A stretch of DNA of 64,000 nt from Globisporangium splendens (lineage: Eukaryota > Oomycota > Peronosporomycetes > Pythiales > Pythiaceae): the NCBI GenBank assembly GCA_006386115.1, contig VFIW01000010.1, positions 831,229 through 895,228 on the forward strand, written 5' to 3'. The translations under genes were made by a program, and so were the position numbers. Under the pieces are notes generated by a model. That model worked only from the letters and a program-made list of their open reading frames with translations. It did not search any database and had not been told where the DNA came from. Shown one piece after another: positions 35,379 to 46,727 of this stretch. The stretch's first letter is position 1. Each line of letters begins with the position of its first letter.

Positions 35379-36709
35379 TTAACAACCTTGGATGCCGAGA
35401 TCTTCCGTGAGTTCTTGGTGTCTCGGACCGGCCAATCCCTTCGTGAGCAAATCGGCCAACATCGTCGAAGTGCTGCAGTACTCGACTTCGACTTCACCGG
35501 ATTTCACTTCATCGCGGATGTGATGGTACTTGATGTCAATGTGCTTGGCCCGACCATGATTGACTGGGTTCTTCGTCATCTTGATGCACGACTGATTGTC
35601 TTCGAAAATCACAAGCTTGGGGGCCATTCAACACCAGCGGCAACCAAAATCTCACACAACAGTCGGTGCACCCACTTGCCTTCTTGGATCGCCAAACTGA
35701 GAGCAATGTACTCGGCTTCGCTCGTCGAGAGGGACACACTTGACTGCTTCTTGCTTCCCCAACTGATCGGGCCACCGGCCAACTTGAACACATAGCCGGA
35801 CGTTGACTTTCGATCAGCAACGTCGCCCGCCCAGTCGGCATCCGAAAAACACTTGAAGTCGAGTTCACCACTTGACTTGAATCGGATTCCATGCGACTTG
35901 GTGACTTGCAAGTAGCGAAAGATTCGCTTCACCGCAGTCCAGTGCATGTCTTGCGGGGTTTCCATGAAGCGAGCCACCATGCCGACGGCAAAGGCAATGT
36001 CTGGTCGCGTCGCACACATCAAGTGCGTGAGTGCACCGACAGCTTCACGGTAGGGAACATCGGTCGCAGGCGCTTGATTTTCACCTTGTACCATCTTCGC
36101 GCTGATGTCGACTGGACTCGCGACGGACTTGCAATCTTCCATGCCGAAACGCTTGAGGATGTCGTCGATGTAGCGCCGTTGGCACAAAGTCACACCACCG
36201 TCCTCATGTTCGATCAGCTCGATGCCGAGAACGAACTTGCACGCGCCACTATCGGTCATCTCAAAGCGCTGCTTGAGTTCGTGCTTGACTTCAGCAATCA
36301 GATCGCTCGAGCTTCCGGTCACAATCACGTCGTCGTACACCAGAAGCAAAACGCAATGTCCTGCGACGCATTTGATGTAGAGGCACGGGTCGAACTTGGA
36401 CACTTCAAAGCCAATAGAGCGCACATACTCGTCGAACGTCTCGTTCCATACGCGAGAAGCTTGTTTCAACCCATAGATCGACTTGAGTAATTCCAAACAG
36501 TCGAACTTGTCGTCGACTTCCATGCCTTCCGGAATGAGGATGAACACGAGTTCCTTCATTTGGCCGTACAAGAAAGCAGTGACCACGTCAAGTTGGTCGA
36601 TCGGCCATCCGAGCAGTTTGGCAAGCGCGATCACCATGCGAAGAGTCACGTACTTGACAACTGGCGCAAACGTCTCCGTGTAGTCGACGCTGTATTTCTG
36701 CTTGAAACC
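35379..36709 (-). pseudogene. CopB RT-RNase H half, copy 2
   Basis: Same as copy 1 but damaged: the catalytic YVDD motif has lost one codon (VYDDVIVTG, near 36335), and a two-base insertion near 35625 breaks the frame inside RNase H. Otherwise almost identical to copies 1 and 3. Confidence 0.9.
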
Positions 36710-37100
36710 TATTGAGATGTACCGTGTCTGTGGTACGAACGATGTCAACTGCACGTCTCTTTCGTGGAACGTTCCCGTATGGGACACTTGTTTACGCCAA
36801 GCGTAAACATTCGAGTTTCTCATACAGCGTAAGCATCGTTCATGTCTCGTAGCATAATCATTGAATGTTGGGGAATCTTTAGGGTGACAACGTAGGATAG
36901 TGCATTTTGATTGGTTAGATCCTCTCCGTACATCTCAGGATCTTGTTGCTCACAGGAGCCTCCGTTTGTGTCCAACACCGAGTGGACACGCTCAGTGTCG
37001 CACGGGTAGGAGACCAACCTTAAACAATCTTACTTTCCAATTTGCCATCTCAAGCTCACTCCGGTTCATCCTTCATCCTCCGCGCTCTTGACCTTTAACA
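36710..37100 (+). repeat. CopB LTR F2
   Basis: 391 bp forward LTR between Y' copy 2 (AAACC) and X2 (primer-binding site). F-type sequence variants. Confidence 0.9.
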
Positions 37101-37104
37101 GGTT

Positions 37105-39761
37105 ATGAGCCCAAGTACAAGCACCACGACCGACAAGACGATCATCGACAAGTTCAACGGCGACAACTTCGCGACGTGGGCACGCTACATGCGTGGCGTG
37201 TTCCTCGCCAAGTCTGTGTGGGACGTCGTCAACCGCCAAGATACTCCGGTCTTCACCGATGCGCGCATCAAGGACGAATATGTTCGCACGAACAATGTTG
37301 CGTTTGGTTTGCTGCTGCTGCACATCGACGCCGAGTATCATCATGTCGTGGATGATTGCGAAGAAGCGTGGGTGGCATGGTGTCGTCTGAAGGTTCTCTA
37401 CCAAGATTCCCAGAAGGCCGGCCGCATCTATCTCAAGCGTCAGTTGTTCAGCATTGAGATGAAGGAAGGCGACAACCTATTGCACCACTGTAATGAGGTC
37501 CTCAACATCCACGCCAAGCTTGTGGGTATCGGCGCGAAGATGGAGGACGAAGACGTCGCGATTTGCTTGCTTCGAAGTTTGCCGAAGAGCTACGAGAACG
37601 TGGTTCTGCACATCGAAATGAGCAACGCCGACTTGAAGACCCAAGATGTGGTCAAGGTGCTCAACAACGAGCATGTGAAGCGTTCGGGCGAGAAGAAGAC
37701 CGTGAAGACTGAAGACCATGCGAAGGCGTTCAATGCCGAGAATGAGCCTCGCGTCTGCTCGTTCTGCGGCAAAGTTGGCCACACGGTCGACCGGTGCTGG
37801 ACCAAGAACAAGCAAGCTGGACGCAAGCCAAGTCGCATGGGTGGCAATGGCCGCAAGCGTGTAAACTACGTCGAGCGCGACTACGACGATGATGAAGCCC
37901 CGCTTGCGTTTGCTGTGTCGATGGAGTGTGGTGTCACGTCCACGAAAGAAAAATGCGAGGAATGTGGGCGATCGACAGCGGCGCGACGCACCACATCTGC
38001 AATGACAAGTCCAAGTTTGCTGTTTTGGACGAGCGCGACCATGGTGATTTGGTCGTCGCGAAACGGCAACAAGTCCAAGATCCTTGGCGTTGGTACTGTG
38101 AACGAGCGAATCGCTCTACCAAACGGCGAAGTGCGTGATCTCAAGGTGGTCGATGTGTTGTACGTGCCAAGTGTGGGGAAGAATTTGTTGTCGATTCCCC
38201 AGATCAACAAGTCGAACAAGTTCCAAGTCGTGTTCGACGGTCCAAGTATGAACGTGTTGAACAAGACTCAAGCAAGGTGGTCGCAACCGCTGACTTTTGT
38301 CGATGGCCTGTACTGGCGGTGGTACCACCAGTGCGATGAGCAAGTCTGCGATGACAGCTGTGCGTGCCAAGTCCGTGTCGACTTTTCACGAGCGAATGGG
38401 CCATGCATCCCCCAATGTGCTGCGCCAATTGGTCGATAAAGCGATGGTGAAGGACGCCGTGTTCTCTCCGAATGCACAAGATTTGTCGACCTGTCGTGGT
38501 TGCCAACAAGGAAAAATGGTTCAAAAGCCATTCAAGTCGAACGAGGAAAAGCGCACCTATGGGGTGTTTGAGCTAATCCACTTCGACATCTGTGGTCCGA
38601 TGGAAGTTGAAAGCATCGGTGGCAGCAAATACCTACTTTTGATTGTAGATGAGGCCAGTGGGTCGATGAAGGGATTTTGCCTTCATAACAAGTCCGACAG
38701 TGAAGCTTTGCTGAAGAAGTTCATCATCCAAGTCGGCAACCAATTTGGAAAACGTGTCAAGTTTGTGCGGCACGACGGAGCCAAGGAGTTTGCAACCAGC
38801 TCCATCAGCAATTTTATGCCGACCGTGGCATTGAACAACAAGTGACTGTGCCGTATGCGCACCAAACTAACGGTACCGCTGAGCGAGCAATTCGAAGCAT
38901 CGTGACAATGGGTCGCAGCATGCTGCACCACGCGCGTTTGGACAAGTCGTTTTGGGCCGAAGCTGCAATGACCGCGATTTACATCAAGAATCGTCTTCCT
39001 TCTCCCAAGTCCGACACAAAAACACCATTCGAAATGGTCAACAAGTCCAAGCCAAGTGTGAAGCACATGCGTGTTTTCGGGTGTTTGGCGTACGTCTTGA
39101 CTCCGAAAGAGAAGCGTTTGAAGTGGGATCCCAAGTCTCAACCTGGTCTGTTCATGGGCTACGAAGAATCGTCCAAGGCTTGTCGCGTGTATGACATCGA
39201 GGGGGACAAGGTGGTGATCAGTCGCGATGTCAACTTCGATGAAGCCGTTATTGGTGGAACTTTGCTGAATGACTCGGCGGATGGTATGACCGACATCCTG
39301 AACCGACTTGAAGACATCGAGATCGAAGGCACTCGTCCGCTGTCGGTGTTCAAGTGCACTGGCAAGCGCCATGCTGGAACTTCGCAGTCTGCTGAAATCC
39401 CAACCAACGCCGACGAGTCAACCACTGAAGCTGATGAAAGCGATGAGGACGGCGCAACTCGTCGATCGACTCGCCGACGTATCTCGCCTGTCGAGTGGTG
39501 GCGTGCAAGTGCCAACATGGTCGAAGTTCGCGACTTGTCCGAGCCTACTTCATTCCAAGAAGCTGTGAGTGGTGCCGAACAAGTGCATTGGCGCAACGCG
39601 ATCCGTGCTGAGCTCAAGTCTATGCGTCTTCGTGGTGTGTTCCGTGCTGCCAAGCTTCCGACCGATCAGCGTGCAATCAGCACCAAGTGGGTGTTCAAGA
39701 TCAAGCGCAACACCGATGGAACGATCAACAAGTACAAGGCTCGACTTGCCGCGAAGGGTTT
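37105..39761 (+). pseudogene. CopB Gag-PR-IN-RT(start), copy X2
   Basis: Gag and CCHC ([14 protein letters not shown]) are open. In the protease two nearby compensating indels (about 37950 and 38060) replace the DSGAT motif with an out-of-frame stretch. More breaks lie near 38275-38340 and 38810. Integrase from 38842 (VPYAHQTNGTAERAIRS) to RT fingers is intact and matches X1 nearly exactly, whereas 38340-38870 is clearly more diverged: the copy is a mosaic. Confidence 0.9.
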
Positions 39762-40152
39762 TGTTAAAGGTCTAGAGCGCGGAGGAAGAAGGATGAACCG
39801 GAGTGAGCTTGAGATGGCAAATTGGAAAGTAAGATTGTTTAAGGTTGGTCTCCTACCCGTGCGACACTGAGCGTGTCCACTCGGTGTTGGACACAAATGG
39901 AGGCTCCTGTGAGCCACAAGTTCCTGAGATGTGCAGAGAGGATCTAACCAATCAAAATGCACTATCCTACGTTGTCACCCTAAAGATTCCCCAACATTCA
40001 ATGATTATGCTACGAGACATGAACGATGCTTACGCCCTATGAGAAATTCCAGTGTTTACGCTTGGCGTAAACAAGTGTCCCATACGGGAACGTTCCACGA
40101 AAGAGACGAGCGGTTGGCATCGTTCGTACCACAAACACGGTACATCTCAATA
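39762..40152 (-). repeat. CopB LTR R3
   Basis: 391 bp reversed LTR following X2. R-type variants (AATTCCAGTG, GGTTGGCATCG), as in R1. Confidence 0.9.
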
Positions 40153-40165
40153 GCCTCCCTCAAGG

Positions 40166-41497
40166 TTAACAACCTTGGATGCCGAGATCTTCCGTGAGTT
40201 CTTGGTGTCTCGGACCGGACAATCCCTTCGTGAGCAAATCGGCCAACATCGTCGAAGTGCTGCAGTACTCGACTTCGACTTCACCGGATTTCACTTCATC
40301 GCGGATGTGATGGTACTTGATGTCAATGTGCTTGGCCCGACCATGATTGACTGGGTTCTTCGTCATCTTGATGCACGACTGATTGTCTTCGAAAATCACA
40401 AGCTTGGGGGCCTCAACACCAGCGGCAACCAAAATCTCACACAACAGTCGGTGCACCCACTTGCCTTCTTGGATCGCCAAACTGAGAGCAATGTACTCGG
40501 CTTCGCTCGTCGAGAGGGACACACTTGACTGCTTCTTGCTTCCCCAACTGATCGGGCCACCGGCCAACTTGAACACATAGCCGGACGTTGACTTTCGATC
40601 AGCAACGTCGCCCGCCCAGTCGGCATCCGAAAAACACTTGAAGTCGAGTTCACCACTTGACTTGAATCGGATTCCATGCGACTTGGTGACTTGCAAGTAG
40701 CGAAAGATTCGCTTCACCGCAGTCCAGTGCATGTCTTGCGGGGTTTCCATGAAGCGAGCCACCATGCCGACGGCAAAGGCAATGTCTGGTCGCGTCGCAC
40801 ACATCAAGTGCGTGAGTGCACCGACAGCTTCACGGTAGGGAACATCGGTCGCAGGCGCTTGATTTTCACCTTGTACCATCTTCGCGCTGATGTCGACTGG
40901 ACTCGCGACGGACTTGCAATCTTCCATGCCGAAACGCTTGAGGATGTCGTCGATGTAGCGCCGTTGGCACAAAGTCACACCACCGTCCTCATGTTCGATC
41001 AGCTCGATGCCGAGAACGAACTTGCACGCGCCACTGTCAGTCATCTCAAAACGCTGCTTGAGTTCGTGCTTGACTTCAGCAATCAGATCGCTCGAGCTTC
41101 CGGTCACAATCACGTCGTCGACGTACACCAGAAGCAAAACGCAATGTCCTGCGACGCATTTGATGTAGAGGCACGGGTCGAACTTGGACACTTCAAAGCC
41201 AATAGAGCGCACATACTCGTCGAACGTCTCGTTCCATACGCGAGAAGCTTGTTTCAACCCATAGATCGACTTGAGCAATTCCAAACAGTCGAACTTGTCG
41301 TCGACTTCCATGCCTTCCGGAATGAGGATGAACACGAGTTCCTTCATTTGGCCGTACAAAAAGGCAGTGACCACGTCAAGTTGGTCGATCGGCCATCTGA
41401 GCAGTTTGGCAAGCGCGATCACCATGCGAAGAGTCACGTACTTGACAACTGGCGCAAACGTCTCCGTGTAGTCGACGCTGTATTTCTGCTTGAAACC
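40166..41497 (-). CDS. CopB RT-RNase H half, copy 3 (N-terminally cut)
   Basis: Intact as copy 1: [48 protein letters not shown], stop at 40166. The open frame again extends through the adjoining LTR to an ATG at 41611 (481 codons). The RT fingers are absent. Confidence 0.9.
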   Translation of the reverse strand, partial: GFKQKYSVDYTETFAPVVKYVTLRMVIALAKLLRWPIDQLDVVTAFLYGQMKELVFILIPEGMEVDDKFDCLELLKSIYGLKQASRVWNETFDEYVRSIGFEVSKFDPCLYIKCVAGHCVLLLVYVDDVIVTGSSSDLIAEVKHELKQRFEMTDSGACKFVLGIELIEHEDGGVTLCQRRYIDDILKRFGMEDCKSVASPVDISAKMVQGENQAPATDVPYREAVGALTHLMCATRPDIAFAVGMVARFMETPQDMHWTAVKRIFRYLQVTKSHGIRFKSSGELDFKCFSDADWAGDVADRKSTSGYVFKLAGGPISWGSKKQSSVSLSTSEAEYIALSLAIQEGKWVHRLLCEILVAAGVEAPKLVIFEDNQSCIKMTKNPVNHGRAKHIDIKYHHIRDEVKSGEVEVEYCSTSTMLADLLTKGLSGPRHQELTEDLGIQGC

Positions 41498-41888
41498 TAT
41501 TGAGATGTACCGTGTCTGTGGTACGAACGATGTCAACTGCACGTCTCTTTCGTGGAACGTTCCCGTATGGGACACTTGTTTACGCCAAGCGTAAACATTC
41601 GAGTTTCTCATAGGGCGTAAGCATCGTTCATGTCTCGTAGCATAATCATTGAATGTTGGGGAATCTTTAGGGTGACAGCGTAGGATAGTGCATTTTGATT
41701 GGTTAGATCCTCTCCGTACATCTCAGGATCTTGTGGCTAACAGGAGCCTCCGTTTGTGTCCAACACCGAGTGGACACGCTCAGTGTCGCACGGGTAGGAG
41801 ACCAACCTTAAACAATCTTACTTTCCAATTTGCCATCTCAAGCTCACTCCGGTTCATCCTTCATCCTCCGCGCTCTTGACCTTTAACA
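41498..41888 (+). repeat. CopB LTR F3, junction to inverted X
   Basis: 391 bp forward LTR. Left side AAACC of Y'. The right side is AACCCTTCGCGGC (41889-41901), the reverse complement of the end of X, instead of the primer-binding site. Flanking inverted LTRs F3 and R4 therefore bracket an X that has flipped. Confidence 0.88.
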
Positions 41889-42217
41889 AACCCTTCGCGG
41901 CTGTTGTGAAGACGCCTCGATCTGCTACTGCCTGATACCGGTATCTACCGGTGATACCGACCTCCACTCATGGCATCGCAGTCATTCCAGTGTTTACGCT
42001 ATTATGTTTACGACAGGTAAGACATGATTGTGGGTGCAGGATCTGACCGCACCCACCAGCTGTTTATGTGTAACGTTCCTAGTGGATAGTACAGACAAGA
42101 ATCCAGTAGGAATCCATTAGGCTTAGAGGTAGCATGTGTGCATGTGAACTAAGTACCTCATTCAATCACTCACTTTGCATTTTGCATCCCACCACTCAAG
42201 CACCTTTTCAACAGGTT

Positions 42218-44826
42218 ATGAGCCCAAGCTCGTACGACTCTGCCTCCGCCGCCTCCACCACCAACGCAACCATGGACTACACCAGCACCGCCCGCATCAA
42301 CAAGTTCGGCGGAACAAACTTCCACACGTGGAAGTTCGAGATGCAGATGGTGCTCGAAGAACGTGACCTGTGGGAGGTCGTGAGTGGGGAAGTGAAGCTC
42401 GAGCACTGTGTGACCGAGCTGGACCAAGCGGCGTTCAAGAGGAAGTCTCGCAAGGCGATGGCGACCATCTGCCTCGCGATGGAAGACTCGCAACTGCTGT
42501 TGGTTCGCTCGGCGAGTGGTGCGCATGATGCATAGTCAAGACTGGAAGACCACTTCGAGAAGAAGAGCCTCGCGAACAAGCTCTTTCTTCGTCGTCGTTT
42601 CTTCACGACCATGATGGAAGAAGGTGATGATGTGCTCGCGCACATCAACAAGGTCAAGACGCTGGCGGAACAGCTCGACGCGGTCGGCGCTCCGGTCAGC
42701 GAGGACGACTTGGTGATCACGCTTCTCGGCAGCCTGAGCGAGTCGTACCAGTTCCTGATCACGGCATTGGAATCGCGTTCTGACACGTTGACATGGGAGC
42801 TCGTGACGTCTCGGCTCCTGCATGAAGACATGAAACGCAAGGAGCAAGGCGGCGACGGGGTCGCTGCAGGCCAAGCGTTCATGACGGGAGACAAGAAGCG
42901 CAGTACGCGGCCAGGCAAGAAGACTGGCGCGTGCAACTACTGCGGCAAGATGGGTCATTGGATCGCGGAGTGTCCCTCGCGGATCCATGACAACGCGGAC
43001 CGGCAACGTCCGCAGCGTGCGAATGTGGCACACAACCAAGACGAAGACTCGGGCGATTTCCTGTTTGCGGTCGGCAAGGGGAGCGGCGACGACGCCAAGA
43101 ACCCGACATGGCTCATCGACTCGGGTGCGACGCAGCACATGTCGTACTCGAAACGGTTCATGACCAAGTACAAGACCATCGATCCAGTCGACGTACACCT
43201 CGCAGACGACGGAGTCGTGCAAGCGATCGGCAGCGGCGACATCGTGATGATGATGAAGACTCCAAGTGGCGTCAAGAAGGGTGTGCTCACGAACGTGTGG
43301 CACATCCCCAAGCTGACGCGCAACTTGTTCTCGGTCGGCCGATTCACCAAGGATGTCGCGCCAATGACGTTCGACACCAGCGTTTGCTACGTGAACCTCA
43401 AGAACCAGAAGTGGAAGATCGGCGAGCGCGCCGGCAAGGGTCTGTTCAAGCTGTGCATGACACCTGCGCAAGCGGAGAGTGCGAGCGTCGCGAGTGTGCC
43501 CGAAGCGCCGCGGATGAACAAGTCGTACTTGTGGCACCTTCGACTCGGCCACATCGGCCACATCGGACTCGACGCGATTGTGAAGCAGAAGCTCGGCGTC
43601 GGCATCGACATCGCGTCAGTGAGCAAGTGGGAGCTCTGCAGCGGATGTGCGCTCGGCAAGCAGACGCGAGTGAATTTCCAGTCGATTGCTCCCGAGCGCG
43701 TCAACAGCGTGCTCGATGTCGTGGACAGCGATGTGTGCGGTCCAATGCAGACGGCGACGTTCTCCGACAAACGCTACTTCGTGACGTTCATCGACGACAA
43801 GTCGCGGTTCTGTGTGGTGTTCCTGCTTCGCAGCAAGTCGGAAGTGCTGGACAAGTTCGTGCAGTTCGTCAAGTTTGCTGAGACCCAGATCGGGAGGCGT
43901 GTGAAGGTGCTTCGAAGCGACAACGGCGGCGAGTACGTGTCCAACAAGTTCGCCGCGTTCTGCCGCAACCGAGGCATCGTGCAGCAGTTCACGCCGCCGT
44001 ACACACCCCAGCTCAACGGAGTGGCCGAGCGCATGAATCGGACGTTGGTCGAGAGTGCGCGGTGCATGATCGAGCACGCGGGACTGTCCAAGCGCTACTG
44101 GGGTGAAGCAGTGACGACGGCAGCGTTTCTGCGCAATCGGTGTCCGACGCGAGCGACCGGTCACGACAAGTCTCCACACTAGGTGTGGACGCAGAAGAAG
44201 CCGTTGTTGAAGAATCTGAAGGTCTTCGGGTGCCACGCGTACGTGCACATGCCAAGCGAGAAGCGATCGAAGCTCGACGCGCGGTCGGTATTGTGTCGCT
44301 TCTTGGGCTACTCGGACCACGAGAAGGCGTATCGGTTCGAGGAGCTGTCGAGCAGCCGTATTGCGGTGAGCCGCGACGCGCAGTTCATGGAAGACACGTT
44401 CGACAGCGGCAAGCACGGACAAGTCGACAGCAAGGCAGTCGAGTTTCGTGACGCGGATGGAGCGACCGACGGTGAAGACGACGACGACAACGAGGACAGA
44501 GACGAAGACATGAACGAGCAACCGGCAGAGCCAGCATCGACGAACGAACGGCCGCAGTGGCAGCAACGTCAACCTCGCGTCGGCAGCCACAACGACCGCA
44601 GCAGCCGCAGCAACCAAATGTCGAGTACCCACCGGGGTCCAAGCGCTATTCGCGGACGCACTCGCTCGAAGCTCTGTCGGAGCCACCCGTGGAGAAGCGT
44701 TACGGACGAGTGGGTCGTACAAGTGGAGCAAGTTCGACGCCAGGTCGAAGGTCATCACTCGATGACACGTCGGCGCTACTCGCATCGATTGAAGAAGAAG
44801 AAGAATGTGCTCACGTCGTGTATTGA
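42218..44826 (+). pseudogene. CopA2 Gag-PR-IN (ORF1), broken
   Basis: Same domain order as CopA1 (CNYCGKMGHWIAEC, WLIDSGATQHM, HLRLGHIGH, RSDNGGEY). Broken by TAG at 42533-42535 (a Trp codon in other copies), TAG at 44180-44182 (Glu elsewhere) and a one-base loss near 44575 in the Gln/Pro-rich tail. It ends at the TGA at 44824-44826. Confidence 0.92.
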
Positions 44827-46449
44827 GTGGGAGATTTGCCGACGTCGTTCGAGTCGGCGATGGAATCCAGCGACGCAAGCAAGTGGATGGAAGCGTGCGA
44901 CTCCGAGTTCGAGTCGCTGTGCAAGAACAAGACGTGGGAGCTCGTGCCTTTGCCACGTGGTCGCAAGGCCATCAGCAGCAAGTTGGTGTTCAAGGTGAAG
45001 GTGACCGTCGAGGGTCTCATCGAGCGGTACAAGGCGCGTCTCGTGGCGAAAGGTTTCCTGCAGAAGTACGGCGTGGACTTCGAAGAGACGTTCGCGCCGG
45101 TGGCCAAGTTCGCGTCGATCCGGATCATTTTGAGCATCGCGGCGCAGTGCAAGCTCGTGCTGCACCAGATGGACGTCAAGACGGCGTTCCTCAACGGCCT
45201 GCTCGAGGAAGAGATCTACATGAAGCAACCCGTGGGATTCGTCGACCCCAAGTATCCCAACCATGTGTGCAAGCTCAAGCGCGCGTTGTACGGTCTCAAG
45301 CAGTCGCCTCGCATGTGGAACCACACCATCGACGAGTTCATGCGCAAGATCGGCTTCACCAAGTGCGAGATGGACCACTGCGTGTACGTCAAGCGTGACG
45401 ACAAGGCCACGATGTTCGTGGTGCTCTACGTCGACGACCTCATCCTCGCGTGCAACGACATGGATCTACTCGCGGCGACCAAGCGTGCGTTGAGTGAGCG
45501 CTTTGAGATGTCCGACCTCGGTGAGCTCAAGTACTGCCTCGGCATGGAAGTCGAGCGTGATGACAAGTCGGGCGACGTGTCGATGCGGCAAACCAAGTTC
45601 GTGCAGTCGATCCTGAGCAAGTTCGGCATGCAAGACTGCAAGCCCGTGAAGACACCACAAGACCCCGGACTGAGGTTGACCAAGAGCATGTGCGAAGGTG
45701 GCTGCAAACACGACGACACCATGAAGGGTGTGCCGTACCGCAGTGCCGTCGGTGCTGTGATGTACTTGATGGTTGGTACTCGTCCAGACCTCGCCGCGGC
45801 CGTGGGCACGCTGAGTCAGTTCGCCTCCGACCCGTGTCCGACGCACTGGCAAGCTCTCAAGCGCGTGCTCCGTTACCTGCAAGCGACTCCGACGCATGGC
45901 ATTCGTTTCTCCGGCTCTGGCGATGGCAAGCTGATCGGCTACTCGGACGCGGACTGGGCGGGCGACATCGAGACTCGACGCAGCACCAGCGGCTACGTGT
46001 TCGTGCTCAACGATGGCTGCATCAGCTGGCGCAGCAAGAAGCAGCGCACCGTAGCTCTCTCGTCAACCGAAGCCGAGTACATGGCGCTGTCGGAAGCGAC
46101 CCAAGAGGCAGTATGGCTCAAGGCGTTCATGCGTGAGCTCGGCGAAGATGCGGGCGACGGTGCGTTGACGGTGTTCGAAGACAACCAAGGCGCGATCGCG
46201 TTGGCCAAGAACCCGGAGTTCCACAAACGCACCAAGCACATCGACATCCGCTACCACTTCGTGCGCGAGAAGGTCGAGGACGGTCAAGTGGTGCTGGAGT
46301 ACTGTTCGACGCAGGAGATGCTCGCGGACCTCATGACGAAGCCGATCCCCGCCGCACAGTTCGACGCTCTTCGCACCAAGTTGGGCATCCAAGTCGCTAT
46401 CGAGTCGAGTGGGGGTGTTGTGAAGATGCCTCGATCTGCTACTGCCTGA
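44827..46449 (+). CDS. CopA2 RT-RNase H (ORF2)
   Basis: 540 codons directly after an in-frame TGA that ends ORF1, opening GTG-GGA ([12 protein letters not shown]), no ATG nearby. RT fingers [12 protein letters not shown] and [11 protein letters not shown], palm [10 protein letters not shown] (near residue 201), RNase [21 protein letters not shown] and [10 protein letters not shown]. The last 10 codons lie in the 3' LTR. Expression would need readthrough of the TGA or re-initiation. Confidence 0.92.
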   Translation: MGDLPTSFESAMESSDASKWMEACDSEFESLCKNKTWELVPLPRGRKAISSKLVFKVKVTVEGLIERYKARLVAKGFLQKYGVDFEETFAPVAKFASIRIILSIAAQCKLVLHQMDVKTAFLNGLLEEEIYMKQPVGFVDPKYPNHVCKLKRALYGLKQSPRMWNHTIDEFMRKIGFTKCEMDHCVYVKRDDKATMFVVLYVDDLILACNDMDLLAATKRALSERFEMSDLGELKYCLGMEVERDDKSGDVSMRQTKFVQSILSKFGMQDCKPVKTPQDPGLRLTKSMCEGGCKHDDTMKGVPYRSAVGAVMYLMVGTRPDLAAAVGTLSQFASDPCPTHWQALKRVLRYLQATPTHGIRFSGSGDGKLIGYSDADWAGDIETRRSTSGYVFVLNDGCISWRSKKQRTVALSSTEAEYMALSEATQEAVWLKAFMRELGEDAGDGALTVFEDNQGAIALAKNPEFHKRTKHIDIRYHFVREKVEDGQVVLEYCSTQEMLADLMTKPIPAAQFDALRTKLGIQVAIESSGGVVKMPRSATA

Positions 46450-46727
46450 TACCGGTATCTACCGGTGATACCGACCTCCACTCATGGCATCGCAGTCATT
46501 CCAGTGTTTACGCTATTATGTTTACGACAGGTAAGACATGATTGTGGGTGCAGGATCTGATCGCACCCACCAGCTGTTTATGTGTAACATTCCCAGTGGA
46601 TAGTACAGACAAGAATCCAGTAGGAATCCAGTAGGCTTAGATGTAGCATGTGTGCATGTGAACTAAGGACCTCATTCAATCAATCACTTTGCATTTTGCA
46701 TCCAACCACTCAAGCAGCTTTCCAACA

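Larger units (their letters stand above)
30188..41888. repeat. CopB tandem array of 4.79 kb inverted-half units
   Basis: Unit = R (reversed LTR), Y' (RT-RNase H half, minus strand), F (forward LTR), X (gag-PR-IN-RT start, plus strand). Unit 1 is 30188-34975 (4,788 bp), unit 2 34976-39761 (4,786 bp), unit 3 starts 39762 and its F ends at 41888. X always ends in GGTTT before R, and Y' always ends AAACC before F, so the RT gene is cut at one site with GGTTT duplicated. This is the geometry of a cDNA that integrated into itself (inversion circle). Unit length equals one full CopB cDNA plus 5 bp. Confidence 0.85.
41902..46727 (+). mobile_element. CopA2: full-length Copia element
   Basis: 4,826 bp with 312-bp LTRs at 41902-42213 and 46416-46727, target duplication GCGGC. 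Primer-binding site with the Gag ATG at 42218. The polypurine tract GAGTGGGGG sits just before the 3' LTR. ORF1 is broken; ORF2 is intact. It sits inside the flipped CopB X. Confidence 0.94.

Noticed and set aside
30188..41888. CopB array explained by simple nested insertion of full elements
   Set aside because: Nested insertion predicts R-Y'-X'-R blocks; every unit instead has an LTR between Y' and X and opposite orientations of the halves.
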